Assembly: GCF_050303215.1 (NCBI RefSeq)
Contig: NZ_JBNLBH010000148.1
Span: forward strand, 1 to 64,000
Source of the DNA: Haliangium sp050303215
GTDB lineage: Bacteria; Myxococcota_A; Polyangia; Haliangiales; Haliangiaceae
Direction of reading: 5' to 3'
Length of the DNA stretch: 64,000 nt
Shown: one piece after another, positions 42,873 to 54,191 of the stretch
How the letters are laid out: each line of letters starts with the position of its first letter
How positions within the stretch are numbered: position 1 is the first letter of the stretch
Program-made: the position numbers and the translations under genes
The notes under the pieces: generated by a model
The model's database searches: none
Seen by the model: the letters and a program-made list of their open reading frames with translations, nothing else
Told to the model about the DNA's origin: nothing

Positions 42873-43631
42873 ATGGAGCTCTCTGCGATTCACGTCCCCT
42901 TGGACACCTGGACGGCCGAAGATGTCCAAGCTGCGGTGAAGGCCGCGCCACCCGCGCTATGCGGTGAGGCGGCGGAAGCCAACACATTGGCGAGCATCAA
43001 GCCGTGCGACACCTTTGCCGAGCTCTTGTACCAGCTCTACCCTACCCACACAGGAAACCTCGCTGCCGCTGGGCGTCTCGCGGAACGAGTCGCCAAGAGC
43101 TCGGACGTAACGACAAAGGCCGGGACCCTCAGCCTCGACCAGTCAGTGTATCCGCCCAAGGGTCACATCGGCGTGGTCGGGAACTTGACCGTCCAAGGCG
43201 ACCTCGACGTCGTTGCGGCCCTGGTGGTCACCGGCAACCTCACGGTAGAAGGCACACTGCGAGATTGCGGTCCGCAGTCTCGAGTCGTCGTTCTCGGTGA
43301 CCTCGAGTGCGATCATGTGTGGTCGAGCGGGTGGATCACGGTCGTAGGTGATGTGCGGATCAGGGGGGTGCTCTTTGGTACGTATAACGACGATGCATTC
43401 GAGGCTCACGGATCGATCTCTGCCGGTGCCATTGTTGCCGACGAACATGCGTTCGAAGCCAAGGGCGGCCTCGCCCCCCGTAACCAGCCAGCGGACGCGG
43501 GGGTATGGGGGCCCGGCATCTATGACCTGCGCGACCGTGGCCATGCCGAGGCGCTCAAGCAGCTCCTGGGCTCCGGTACCATTGACGATCAAGACGAGCT
43601 CGTGTGGGAGCGAATCCCGCGGGCATTCTGA
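42873..43631 (+). CDS. Beta-helix (polymer-forming-like) protein of unknown function
   Basis: 252 residues. The N-terminal 85 residues are helical, with no signal peptide. The middle (about 90-190) is a run of short hydrophobic beta-helix rungs: GHIGVVGNLTVQGDLDVVAALVVTGNLTVEGTL, then VVVLGDLECDHVWSSGWITVVGDVRIRGVLFG. This resembles bactofilin-type or related right-handed beta-helix proteins but lacks the Pro-rich tails of bactofilins. The C-terminus is again helical with YDLRDRGHAEALKQLL. Codon choice is visibly less GC-extreme than in neighbouring genes, suggesting acquired DNA. Similar stand-alone beta-helix proteins occur among immunity genes, but this assignment is only a possibility. 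It stands alone between pbpC and the trehalose gene. Confidence 0.75.
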   Translation: MELSAIHVPLDTWTAEDVQAAVKAAPPALCGEAAEANTLASIKPCDTFAELLYQLYPTHTGNLAAAGRLAERVAKSSDVTTKAGTLSLDQSVYPPKGHIGVVGNLTVQGDLDVVAALVVTGNLTVEGTLRDCGPQSRVVVLGDLECDHVWSSGWITVVGDVRIRGVLFGTYNDDAFEAHGSISAGAIVADEHAFEAKGGLAPRNQPADAGVWGPGIYDLRDRGHAEALKQLLGSGTIDDQDELVWERIPRAF

Positions 43632-43791
43632 ACCGGCGCTCGAACCACGCAAGCGGTGCGCTGTCGAGCACTAAGCGGCGCGAGGCGCTCCGCCGGCAAG
43701 GCGATCCGAGCGGGCCGTGTCGGCCGTACTCGACCGACGAGCCGCACCTCCCGCGGTGGAACTATCTGGGCGCATCGAGTACAAGTAAGCC

Positions 43792-45966
<2,175 letters not shown>

Positions 45967-46081
45967 GACCGCGCGCCGAGCCGCTCACGCCGCCGGCCCC
46001 GACGATCATCGCGCTGCTGTATCAGCGCATCGGCTGAGCCCAACCCGCACGCCTGCGCCGACCACGACCACCCCCGATGGA

Positions 46082-47389
46082 TCACACCGACCCTGGGCAG
46101 GCGCGGTTGCAGGCCTTGATGCCGTTGCCGCAGTCGGTCAGCGTACCCTCGCAGAGGTCGATCTGGCACCCGCCTGCGCCGCGGCAGTCGAGCAGGCAGG
46201 ACGAGCCCCCGCTGCACGCCATCGTGCACGCGCCGGTCCCCAGACAGCTCGTCTCACAGTCGCTGCCGGCGACGCAGTCGGCGTGGCACGCGCCCGTATC
46301 TTTACAGTCGAACTCGCAGTAACTACCGCCAAGGCAGGCAACCGTGCAATCTTGGGCCCCAGTGCAGTCGGCGTTGCAGCTCGCGGCGTCGCTGCACGTG
46401 GCTGCAACGGCGTCGCCGTCACGCAGGGTCAGGTTGCCGACCTTGTCGACGCCCGCGAGATCGAAGGCGCAGCTCTCGCCGGGCGCGCAGGTGGCGTTGG
46501 CCTGATCGCTGTCGTCGTCGAGGATCCACACGCTCAGCACTTCCTCGTAGACGGTGCCGTCCGGGGCCGTGCACGACTGCCAGCCGTAGCCGCTGACGTA
46601 GTCCGAGCACACGTCGCGGCAGCGCCGACGGGTGACCATATCACACTCGCTGATGTCGGTGCCGTCCACGGGGTCGGAGCACACCCGAAGCGAGCGCGTG
46701 GGCGCATTCAGCATCGCGATCTCGGGCCGCTGCCCCTGGCACCCGTAGCGCTCGGTCTCGTCCAGTTCATCCGCTACGTCGTCCACGAACACGTTGCCGA
46801 AATAGCTGGCCTCGTAGACCTTCCAGTCGTCGATCTCGTCCTGGCTGGCCAAGCTCATGGTCGGACTCCGCACAGAGATCGCCACCGACTCACCGTACGC
46901 GTTGACATGGGCCAGGAGGCACGCCGACACCCAGCGCTGCTCTTGGTCGTTTAGTCCGCGTTCCTCCCACACGCCCGCCAATCCGAATACGCCCGGGTAT
47001 ACGTACAGCTCACCGTCGACCTCGAACTGCAGGTTCTCGCCCTCGGGCAGCGCGCAGCGAACCAAGTATTGAATCAGCTCGCGCCCTTCGGGGGTCTGCT
47101 CGAGGCCATCCGCGCCGTCGTAGTTCAATTCCAGGTGATTCATCGAAATCCGTTTTATCGAGATCGGCCCCCCGGAGAACCCATTCATTGAGACCCGATT
47201 CGCGACGATCCCATTCATCGAGACCCGATTAGAGGACATCAGTTCAGTAGTCCCCGAAGCGACATCCAAATCCCCAGAACCTACATGTAGGCCCGCGGCG
47301 CCGGGTTCGTAGCAGCCGAGCGCGCTGGGCACGCAAAACAGGGCAAAAGCCAGGAATGACGGGGTTATCGGCTCGTTGACGCGTTGCAT
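46082..47389 (-). CDS. Cys-rich lipoprotein with NRVSMNG repeats
   Basis: 435 residues; the ATG has GAGG upstream. The lipoprotein signal ends SALGC (Cys26). Residues about 50-90 carry a repeated heptad, SSNRVSMNG, ANRVSMNG and IKRISMN. The middle (about 95-240) is a globular domain containing RELIQYLVRCALPEG and VWEERGLNDQEQRWVSACLLAHVNAYG. The C-terminal third is a cysteine ladder with steps such as CNADCTGAQDCTVACLGGSYC and CETSCLGTGACTMACSGGSSC, likely disulfide-rich and outside the cytoplasm. Families with N-R-x-S-x-N repeats are, to my knowledge, abundant in Nannocystineae myxobacteria, but no function is known. Base composition upstream is AT-richer. It is monocistronic. Confidence 0.85.
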   Translation of the reverse strand: MQRVNEPITPSFLAFALFCVPSALGCYEPGAAGLHVGSGDLDVASGTTELMSSNRVSMNGIVANRVSMNGFSGGPISIKRISMNHLELNYDGADGLEQTPEGRELIQYLVRCALPEGENLQFEVDGELYVYPGVFGLAGVWEERGLNDQEQRWVSACLLAHVNAYGESVAISVRSPTMSLASQDEIDDWKVYEASYFGNVFVDDVADELDETERYGCQGQRPEIAMLNAPTRSLRVCSDPVDGTDISECDMVTRRRCRDVCSDYVSGYGWQSCTAPDGTVYEEVLSVWILDDDSDQANATCAPGESCAFDLAGVDKVGNLTLRDGDAVAATCSDAASCNADCTGAQDCTVACLGGSYCEFDCKDTGACHADCVAGSDCETSCLGTGACTMACSGGSSCLLDCRGAGGCQIDLCEGTLTDCGNGIKACNRACPGSV

Positions 47390-47590
47390 GACGTGACCTC
47401 GCTCCGAGGTTTTCTTATCGCGGTTCGGTGAGATACCGATCTCATGATCAGTAAATCTCGTATTCTACGCAACGCACACTAACAGTCGCATGTGATGACT
47501 TCAACAGAGACGATTTTTGTATCGGAGAACGCCTCCTCAATAGAGAGATCAACCAATGTCTCACATTTAGACAAGGTCTCTCCCCAGGTG
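47390..47590. other. AT-richer intergenic region upstream of the NRVSMNG lipoprotein
   Basis: About 200 bp with clearly lower GC than the surroundings. It must hold the promoter of the minus-strand lipoprotein, and it separates that gene from the 3' end of the small hypothetical gene. No recognised element could be fixed. Confidence 0.5.
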
Positions 47591-47920
47591 CTACCCGCGT
47601 CCTGGGCCTCGCCAACGCAGGATCCGATGTGGCCACGGAGGGAGTTCGTCTGCCTGTTTGCGAGCAGCCGCGCGCGCGATCAGCGTGGCGATGGTAGCCA
47701 ATTTGGCGGCGAGTTCCTCGGGCGCGGGCGTGCCTGTCGGCGTGCTCGTGGTGGCGCCGTCGAGGCTCATGTGCACGCGGTAGTCGAACCGTTGGTCGGG
47801 CGTGAACACGCTCGCGCGGTATGAGGCGCGGGTCAAGTCGTCCGACTGGTCGTCGCGCTCGAACAGAAAGCGGGCGCCGTCGCGAGGATGAAGTGGGGAG
47901 GGGTGTGATGCACGGGTCAT
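47591..47920 (-). CDS. Small hypothetical protein ending WPHRILRWRGPGRG
   Basis: 109 residues. The N-terminus has RDGARFLFERDDQ and YRASVFTPDQRFDYRVHMSLDG, a beta-rich pattern. A helix EELAAKLATIATLIARAAARKQADEL and a strongly biased C-terminus LPPWPHRILRWRGPGRG follow. The ordered alternation of motifs, a start with AGAG upstream and the lack of long antisense competition suggest a real gene. No signal peptide, membrane span or known domain is visible. It lies between two lipoprotein/enzyme genes and has no obvious operon partner. Confidence 0.6.
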   Translation of the reverse strand: MTRASHPSPLHPRDGARFLFERDDQSDDLTRASYRASVFTPDQRFDYRVHMSLDGATTSTPTGTPAPEELAAKLATIATLIARAAARKQADELPPWPHRILRWRGPGRG

Positions 47921-48058
47921 GGAGTTCTCTCGTGATACAGTGCCTTGCCATGGGCAACGCTTAGTACTTCAGCTTCGCTGACGTGACCGAGTATCGTGGC
48001 CGCCGTGGCCGCTCGTAGGATGCCACCGCCACGCCTCTCCTTCTACGGCTCCGCCGAC

Positions 48059-48859
48059 ATGCCGAACCACTCGGACTCTCGATACAGCCTCCTCGCCGCC
48101 GACGAGCCTGCGCCGGTCGAGTTATTGCGCGCTGCAGGCGGCTCGCCCTTGTTCTTCACCTGCGAGCACGCCGGCCGAGCGCTGCCGGCCCGGGTCGGAG
48201 ATCTGGGGCTGTCGGCGCTCGATCTCGAGCGCCACATCGCCTGGGACATCGGTGCAGCGGGCGTGACCCGCGGCCTGTCGGAGCGCCTCGACGCGACCGC
48301 GGTGCTGCAGCGCTACTCACGCCTGGTGGTCGACTGCAACCGCGCCCCCTCGGCCCATGACTTCATCGCCGTCCACAGCGAGACCACCGCGATCCACGCC
48401 AACCGCGACCTCGACCCAGCCGAGGTCGCGGCCCGGACCCGCGAGATCTTCACTCCGTATCACGACGCCATCCGCACCGCCCTCGACGCTCGCGAGTCCG
48501 CTGGCCAGCCCACTGTGCTGGTAGCCGTGCATAGCTGCACACCCGTATACCATGGGGTCTGGCGTCCCTGGCATGTGGGAGTGCTGTACGACCTGGACGA
48601 TCGCTTTGCCCGCATCGTTCTCGATCTATTGTCCGAGCACGGCGAGCTGACCGTCGGCGAGAACGAGCCCTATGAGCTCACCCACGAGCGCGACTACAGC
48701 GTGCCGCTGCACGGCGAGCAGCGGGGGATCCCGCACGTGGAGCTCGAGATCCGGCAAGACCTGATCGAGAGCCGAGACGGCCAGGATGAGTGGGCCGAGC
48801 GACTGGCCGTGGTCCTGAGCGAAGGCGTCGACCGCCTGCGCGCGCTGCACGGCCTATGA
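48059..48859 (+). CDS. N-formylglutamate amidohydrolase family protein
   Basis: 266 residues from the ATG at 48059; GTG 47996 and ATG 48020 are alternatives, and no ribosome site is decisive. Family landmarks: LFFTCEHAGRALP (about 36-48) with the first metal-ligand His, ERHIAWDIGAAGVTRGLSERLDAT, YSRLVVDCNRAP, and VAVHSCTPVYHGVWRPWHVGVLYD with a ligand His. The family hydrolyses N-formyl-L-glutamate to formate and glutamate in one histidine-degradation route, but stand-alone members outside hut operons may act on other N-acyl amino acids. No hut genes are nearby, so the substrate is open. Confidence 0.88.
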   Translation: MPNHSDSRYSLLAADEPAPVELLRAAGGSPLFFTCEHAGRALPARVGDLGLSALDLERHIAWDIGAAGVTRGLSERLDATAVLQRYSRLVVDCNRAPSAHDFIAVHSETTAIHANRDLDPAEVAARTREIFTPYHDAIRTALDARESAGQPTVLVAVHSCTPVYHGVWRPWHVGVLYDLDDRFARIVLDLLSEHGELTVGENEPYELTHERDYSVPLHGEQRGIPHVELEIRQDLIESRDGQDEWAERLAVVLSEGVDRLRALHGL

Positions 48860-49246
48860 GCGCGATGCTTGGCCATCGGGTCGGTCGGCGACACGGCCAC
48901 TACGCAGAATGAGCTGCGGCGTGGGTGCGGCACGAGACGAGTGGCGTTGGGTGAGAACGCCCTCGTGAGCGGGACCCGAGGTCGGACGAGCGCCGCCGCG
49001 GGTCGAGGGCCCGGTTCGGTAGCGGGCTGAAAAAAAATCCCGCGGTGGTGATCCATCTCGGGGCCGCCCCGGTATTCGAGCATGACACCACGACGACGTG
49101 TCGGTCGGACCGGCTGGATGGCACCGCGCGCCCACTTCGATGCGGCGCCGGCTCGGGCGCTCCTACGCACCCGATGCGCGCTTCGAGCGCGCCACGCCCT
49201 CCGTGCGCCCGCTGCGCCGTCACAACCATAATCAGGAGACCACCCC
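48860..49246. other. 387-bp intergenic region with an A8-loop hairpin
   Basis: No convincing gene. A 5-bp stem (GCGGG at 49022-49026 with CCCGC at 49039-49043) encloses a loop containing eight A. The tract precedes the CXXCH lipoprotein, whose ribosome site AGGAG lies at the end of the region. Confidence 0.5.
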
Positions 49247-49801
49247 ATGACTTCTCGCTTCCCCCGCCGCCTTGGAACCCGTGCATCCTCCGTCGCGCTC
49301 GTGCTGCTGTCTGGCCTGAGCCTCGCGCTCGCGGCCTGCAACAACGATCCCGACGAGGTCGCCGACCTCGACATGACCGCAAACGATTTCTCGTGCATCC
49401 TCGACTGGCCCAAAGTCGACAAGTTCCGCATCGTCAACCTGCTCGGCCATCAGGCTGACGCCGAGGCGGTCGCTCGCTCGTCCGAGGGCGGCACCTACCC
49501 GGTCGGCACCGTGATTCAACTCGTGCCCCACGAAGCCATGGTCAAGCGTCAGCCCGGCTTCAGCCCCCGGAGCGGAGATTGGGAGTTCTTCCTGCTCGAC
49601 GTGAGCCAAGAGGGGACTTCTATTCGGATGCGCGGCACCGAGGACGTCATCAACGATTTCGGCGGCAACTGTCTGGACTGCCACGCGGCCACCGAGCCTA
49701 AGTTCGATTTCGTCTGCTCCGACGATCACGGCTGCGAGGCGCTGGAGGTCACGCCCGAGCAGCTCGAGGCGTTCCAGCAGAGTGATCCTCGCTGTCAGTG
49801 A
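49247..49801 (+). CDS. Small lipoprotein with CXXCH haem motif (cytochrome P460-like)
   Basis: 184 residues; the ATG follows AGGAG. A lipoprotein signal ends ALAAC (Cys31). The body contains TYPVGTVIQLVPHEAMVKRQPGFSPRSGDWEFFLLDVSQEGTSIRMRG and one c-type haem-attachment motif CLDCH (residues 142-146) in FGGNCLDCHAATEPKFDFVC. The strand pattern before the CXXCH is that of the cytochrome P460/c'-beta group, single-domain sheet proteins with one haem. A further pair of cysteines (VCSDDHGC) follows. It would be periplasmic. An ECF sigma factor gene begins 83 bp downstream on the same strand. An electron-transfer or nitric-oxide/hydroxylamine role is only a family-based guess. Confidence 0.8.
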   Translation: MTSRFPRRLGTRASSVALVLLSGLSLALAACNNDPDEVADLDMTANDFSCILDWPKVDKFRIVNLLGHQADAEAVARSSEGGTYPVGTVIQLVPHEAMVKRQPGFSPRSGDWEFFLLDVSQEGTSIRMRGTEDVINDFGGNCLDCHAATEPKFDFVCSDDHGCEALEVTPEQLEAFQQSDPRCQ

Positions 49802-49884
49802 GCGGACCTTGACGTAGGCAACCCCGAGCATCGATGCCGCTTGGTGGCGTTGTGAGCCCCAGTGGCCTGCGATACAAGAGGACC

Positions 49885-50457
49885 ATGGACGACGCGGCAG
49901 CTTCAGCCGACACCCTCGTGGCGCGGGTCGCCAGCGCGGGGGATAGGCGCGCGTTCACCGCGTTGTTTCACGCCTACGCGCCCCGCTTGCAGGGCTTCTT
50001 CCGTCGCGGCGGCGTGGACGACGAGGTCGCCGGCGAGTTGGTCCAGGAGGTGATGCTCAGGCTCTGGCGCGGCGCCGCCACCTATGATGCAGAGCGCGGC
50101 AGCGTCGACACCTGGCTGTTCCGCATCGCTCGTAACGTCCGCGCCGACCACGCCGGCGCCCGGCGCCGGTACGAGCCCGTGCCCGACGACCCGGCGCTGA
50201 TCCCGGCCGCTCCCGAGGCGCCCGATCAGGCCGCCGAGCGCCGACGCCGTGCGGTCGAGCTGCGCGCGGCCCTCGACACGCTGCCGCGGGACCAGGCCGA
50301 CACCGTGCGCGCGGTATACTTTGGATCCCAGAGCATGCAGGCGGTCGCGGACGCCCAGTCCATCCCGGTGGGGACGGTCAAGAGCCGCATCCGCCTCGGC
50401 TTCCAGCGCCTGCGCGCGGCCCTCGGCCGCGACGTCGCAGACTCGGGAGGGCTTTGA
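49885..50457 (+). CDS. ECF sigma factor paired with ChrR-type anti-sigma
   Basis: 190 residues from the ATG at 49885, which has AGAGGA upstream; the frame extends to 49834 without a ribosome site. Region 2 is FTALFHAYAPRLQGFFRRGG with LVQEVMLRLWRGAATYDAERGSVDTWLFRIARNVRADHA. Region 4 is LDTLPRDQADTVRAVYFGSQSMQAVADAQSIPVGTVKSRIRLGFQRLRAAL, including the -35-binding helix. It is followed 3 bp later by its anti-sigma gene, so the two are translationally coupled. By family analogy (RpoE-ChrR of Rhodobacter) it responds to singlet oxygen or another stress; the regulon here is unknown. Confidence 0.93.
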   Translation: MDDAAASADTLVARVASAGDRRAFTALFHAYAPRLQGFFRRGGVDDEVAGELVQEVMLRLWRGAATYDAERGSVDTWLFRIARNVRADHAGARRRYEPVPDDPALIPAAPEAPDQAAERRRRAVELRAALDTLPRDQADTVRAVYFGSQSMQAVADAQSIPVGTVKSRIRLGFQRLRAALGRDVADSGGL

Positions 50458-50460
50458 ATC

Positions 50461-51105
50461 ATGCCCAGGCATCACGCATCCGATGACATGTTGGTGGCTC
50501 ATGCCGCCGGGCTGCTCGGCGAGTCCGAGTCGCTCCTGGTCGCGTGTCATCTGACGCTGTGCCCACGCTGCCGCGCCCGGGTGGAAGAAGCCGAGGCGCT
50601 GGGCGCGGCCGTGCTCACCGAGCTCCCGCCCGCCAAGCTCCCGCCGGGCACGCTCGACGCGGTGCTGGCCCGCCTCGACGAACCCGCACCGACGTCGGCC
50701 CCAACCCCGGCGACCGATCCCACCGGCCTGGTGCCAGGCCCGCTTTTCGACCTGGTGGGCGATCTCACCACGGCCCGGTGGCAGCGCATGCTCCCGGGCC
50801 TCGAATTGTTGGCCCTGCCCGCCCTCAGCGACGGCATGCACACCGCGCTGGTGCGCATCGCCGGCGGCGGGCGCATCCCCAAGCACCGCCACCCCGGCTT
50901 CGAGGGCGCGCTGGTCCTGACCGGCGGGTTCACCGACGACGAGGGCCACTTCGAACGCGGTGACCTCAGCCTGCGCGATGAGACCAAGACCCACGAGCAG
51001 TTCGTCGATCGCCCCGCGCCCTGCGTCTGGCTGCTGGTCGCCGACGAGCGCCACATCCCCCTCACTTGGGGCGGACGCATCGCCCGAGCCCTGTTCGGGT
51101 TGTAA
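50461..51105 (+). CDS. chrR: ChrR-type zinc cupin anti-sigma factor
   Basis: 214 residues. The N-terminal anti-sigma domain has the zinc motif HxxxCxxC (HLTLCPRC, His30, Cys34, Cys37) and histidines at positions 4 and 5 for the fourth ligand. A Pro-rich linker leads to a C-terminal cupin: IPKHRHPGFEGALVLTGGFTDDEGHFERGDLSLRDETKTHEQ, with the two-His cupin metal motif. ChrR holds its ECF sigma factor until the cupin/metal centre is perturbed. It lies 3 bp after the sigma gene and converges with cysS after 101 bp. Confidence 0.92.
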   Translation: MPRHHASDDMLVAHAAGLLGESESLLVACHLTLCPRCRARVEEAEALGAAVLTELPPAKLPPGTLDAVLARLDEPAPTSAPTPATDPTGLVPGPLFDLVGDLTTARWQRMLPGLELLALPALSDGMHTALVRIAGGGRIPKHRHPGFEGALVLTGGFTDDEGHFERGDLSLRDETKTHEQFVDRPAPCVWLLVADERHIPLTWGGRIARALFGL

Positions 51106-51206
51106 CCCGGCGCCGATGCATCCGTCGGCGCCGGTTCGCCGGCCCGGCCCACGCCGTCCGACGTGGTCCGTCGCGCGCCCGAGAGCAGGCGAGCGCCGCG
51201 GACTCG

Positions 51207-52694
<1,488 letters not shown>

Positions 52695-52708
52695 GAGAGG
52701 CCTTGGGG

Positions 52709-54085
52709 TCAAGAGGGGCGGGCCGGCGCCGAGGCGGCCATCGCCGCCCCGGCCCGAACGACCGCCCAGGCAAACAGGAGCGCGGCCAGCGCCAACAGGG
52801 CGAACAAGGGCAGTACGTACCAGTAGTCGGCGGGCGTCTCGGCCGTGATCAGAACCCATGCGTGGTCGGGGAGGGTCCGGGGCACGGTGACCGAGACCCA
52901 CGCGACCTCGGCCCAGGGGACCCGTTGACCGTCCACCCGCAACGCATCGCCACCGCCGGCGAGACCGCCCCAGTTGGCCTCGTACACGGCCTCGACCGGG
53001 ACGACCTGGGCCGCGAACAGCTTGGCGTCTTCGAGCGCCGCCTGCACCGAGGCCAGGCCCGCAGGCGCGTCCGCCGTGTACACCCAGGCGCCCACGGTGT
53101 CGGAGCGCGGGCGGGCGTCGGCCGCGACCAGCCCGAGCGCGGCCAGGGCCTCGGTCCAGGCGGCCGGATCGGGGTGCCGCTCGGTGGGCACGACCTCGAT
53201 GTGGACCCGCTCAGCCACGGTCCGATAGACCGACACTGGGGTGTCGGCGGCCACGGCGACGGTGTCGCCGGCCGGGTCTTCGAGCGTGTCGGCCCCGGCC
53301 GTGAGGGCGGCCCGCACCTGCTCCGCGGTGACGAAGCGCGGTACCGGCGCGCGACCCGCCACGTGGACGCGCACGGCGTCGGCAAAGGGCAGATCGGCGA
53401 GCTGGCGCAGGCGCCCGGCGTAGACCTCGTCATAGCGGATGTCGCTGGTCCACACGTTGCCGTCGACCAGGAGCCACAGGCGATCGCCCGTGCCCTGGGC
53501 CGGGACTAGGCGCAGGCCCAGAGCGGCCTGATTGGTGGCCACCCGGATGGCGAAGGCCCGATCGGGCACCGCGGTCACGCGCGCGTAGCTCTCGGCCGCC
53601 ACCTCACCGCCCAGCAGCGCGGCCGTGGCGACCTCGCGCGGCTCCGGCCCCTGGCGCGAGTACCGCAGATCGGGCACCAGGCGGAGCATCAAGTAGCCGC
53701 TGAGCACCACCACGCTCAGGGCCAGCAGCGGCCCGATGCGCAGACGCGGGCGCGGCAGGGCTATCAGTTCGGGATCGATCTCGTCGCGGCCAATGGGCCG
53801 ACCGGCGTCCGCGTCCGCCGGGCCGGCCTCGGCCTCGTCCTCAACTTCCGACGGCGACCGGGCTGCCCGCTCGCCCTCCTCGTCCTCGGGTTGAGCCGCC
53901 CGCTCGCCCTCATCCTCGCCCGCAGCCGAGGGCTGGGCCGCTCGCTCGCGCTCGCTCTCGCCCTCGCCCTCGCCCTCGGTCGCGGACGAGGCAGCCTCAG
54001 CGGACACAACGCCGTCAGCGGTGGCGTCGGCCTCGGGGTCAGTGCCGCTGTCGGGCGCCGATCTGTTGTCGCGTTCCTCTGCCAT
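52709..54085 (-). CDS. Two-span membrane protein of unknown function
   Basis: 458 residues from the ATG at 54085, which has GGAG 8 bases upstream; the frame is open further up with no ribosome site. A 110-residue cytoplasmic leader is extremely rich in Glu, Ala and Asp. One membrane helix follows (about 120-138, LLALSVVVLSGYLMLRLV), then a large, presumably periplasmic domain of about 280 residues with alternating sheets (LWLLVDGNVWTSDIRYDEVYAGRLRQLADLPFADAVRVHVAGRAPVPRFVTAEQV). A second helix closes the protein (about 425-447, YWYVLPLFALLALAALLFAWAVV). No known domain is recognised. It is the first gene of a likely operon with cysS and divergent from xseA. Confidence 0.8.
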   Translation of the reverse strand: MAEERDNRSAPDSGTDPEADATADGVVSAEAASSATEGEGEGESERERAAQPSAAGEDEGERAAQPEDEEGERAARSPSEVEDEAEAGPADADAGRPIGRDEIDPELIALPRPRLRIGPLLALSVVVLSGYLMLRLVPDLRYSRQGPEPREVATAALLGGEVAAESYARVTAVPDRAFAIRVATNQAALGLRLVPAQGTGDRLWLLVDGNVWTSDIRYDEVYAGRLRQLADLPFADAVRVHVAGRAPVPRFVTAEQVRAALTAGADTLEDPAGDTVAVAADTPVSVYRTVAERVHIEVVPTERHPDPAAWTEALAALGLVAADARPRSDTVGAWVYTADAPAGLASVQAALEDAKLFAAQVVPVEAVYEANWGGLAGGGDALRVDGQRVPWAEVAWVSVTVPRTLPDHAWVLITAETPADYWYVLPLFALLALAALLFAWAVVRAGAAMAASAPARPS

Positions 54086-54191
54086 TACAAGACTCCGGAA
54101 ATCTATCCTGATCCAGGGCCCGCTGCCACACTTGGCGGGGTCCAGTGCACACCCCATGGACACACGCGGAGCGGAGTCGTAGCCTGTCGGC

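Noticed and set aside
48694..49437. Minus-strand frames across the 387-bp gap before the CXXCH lipoprotein
   Set aside because: They overlap two well-supported plus-strand genes and have random composition.
49783..49816. TGATCC ... CGTA elements upstream of the ECF sigma gene, like those of RpoE-ChrR promoters
   Set aside because: The spacing is 24 bp instead of about 18 and the first element is within the upstream coding region, so it was not called as a promoter.
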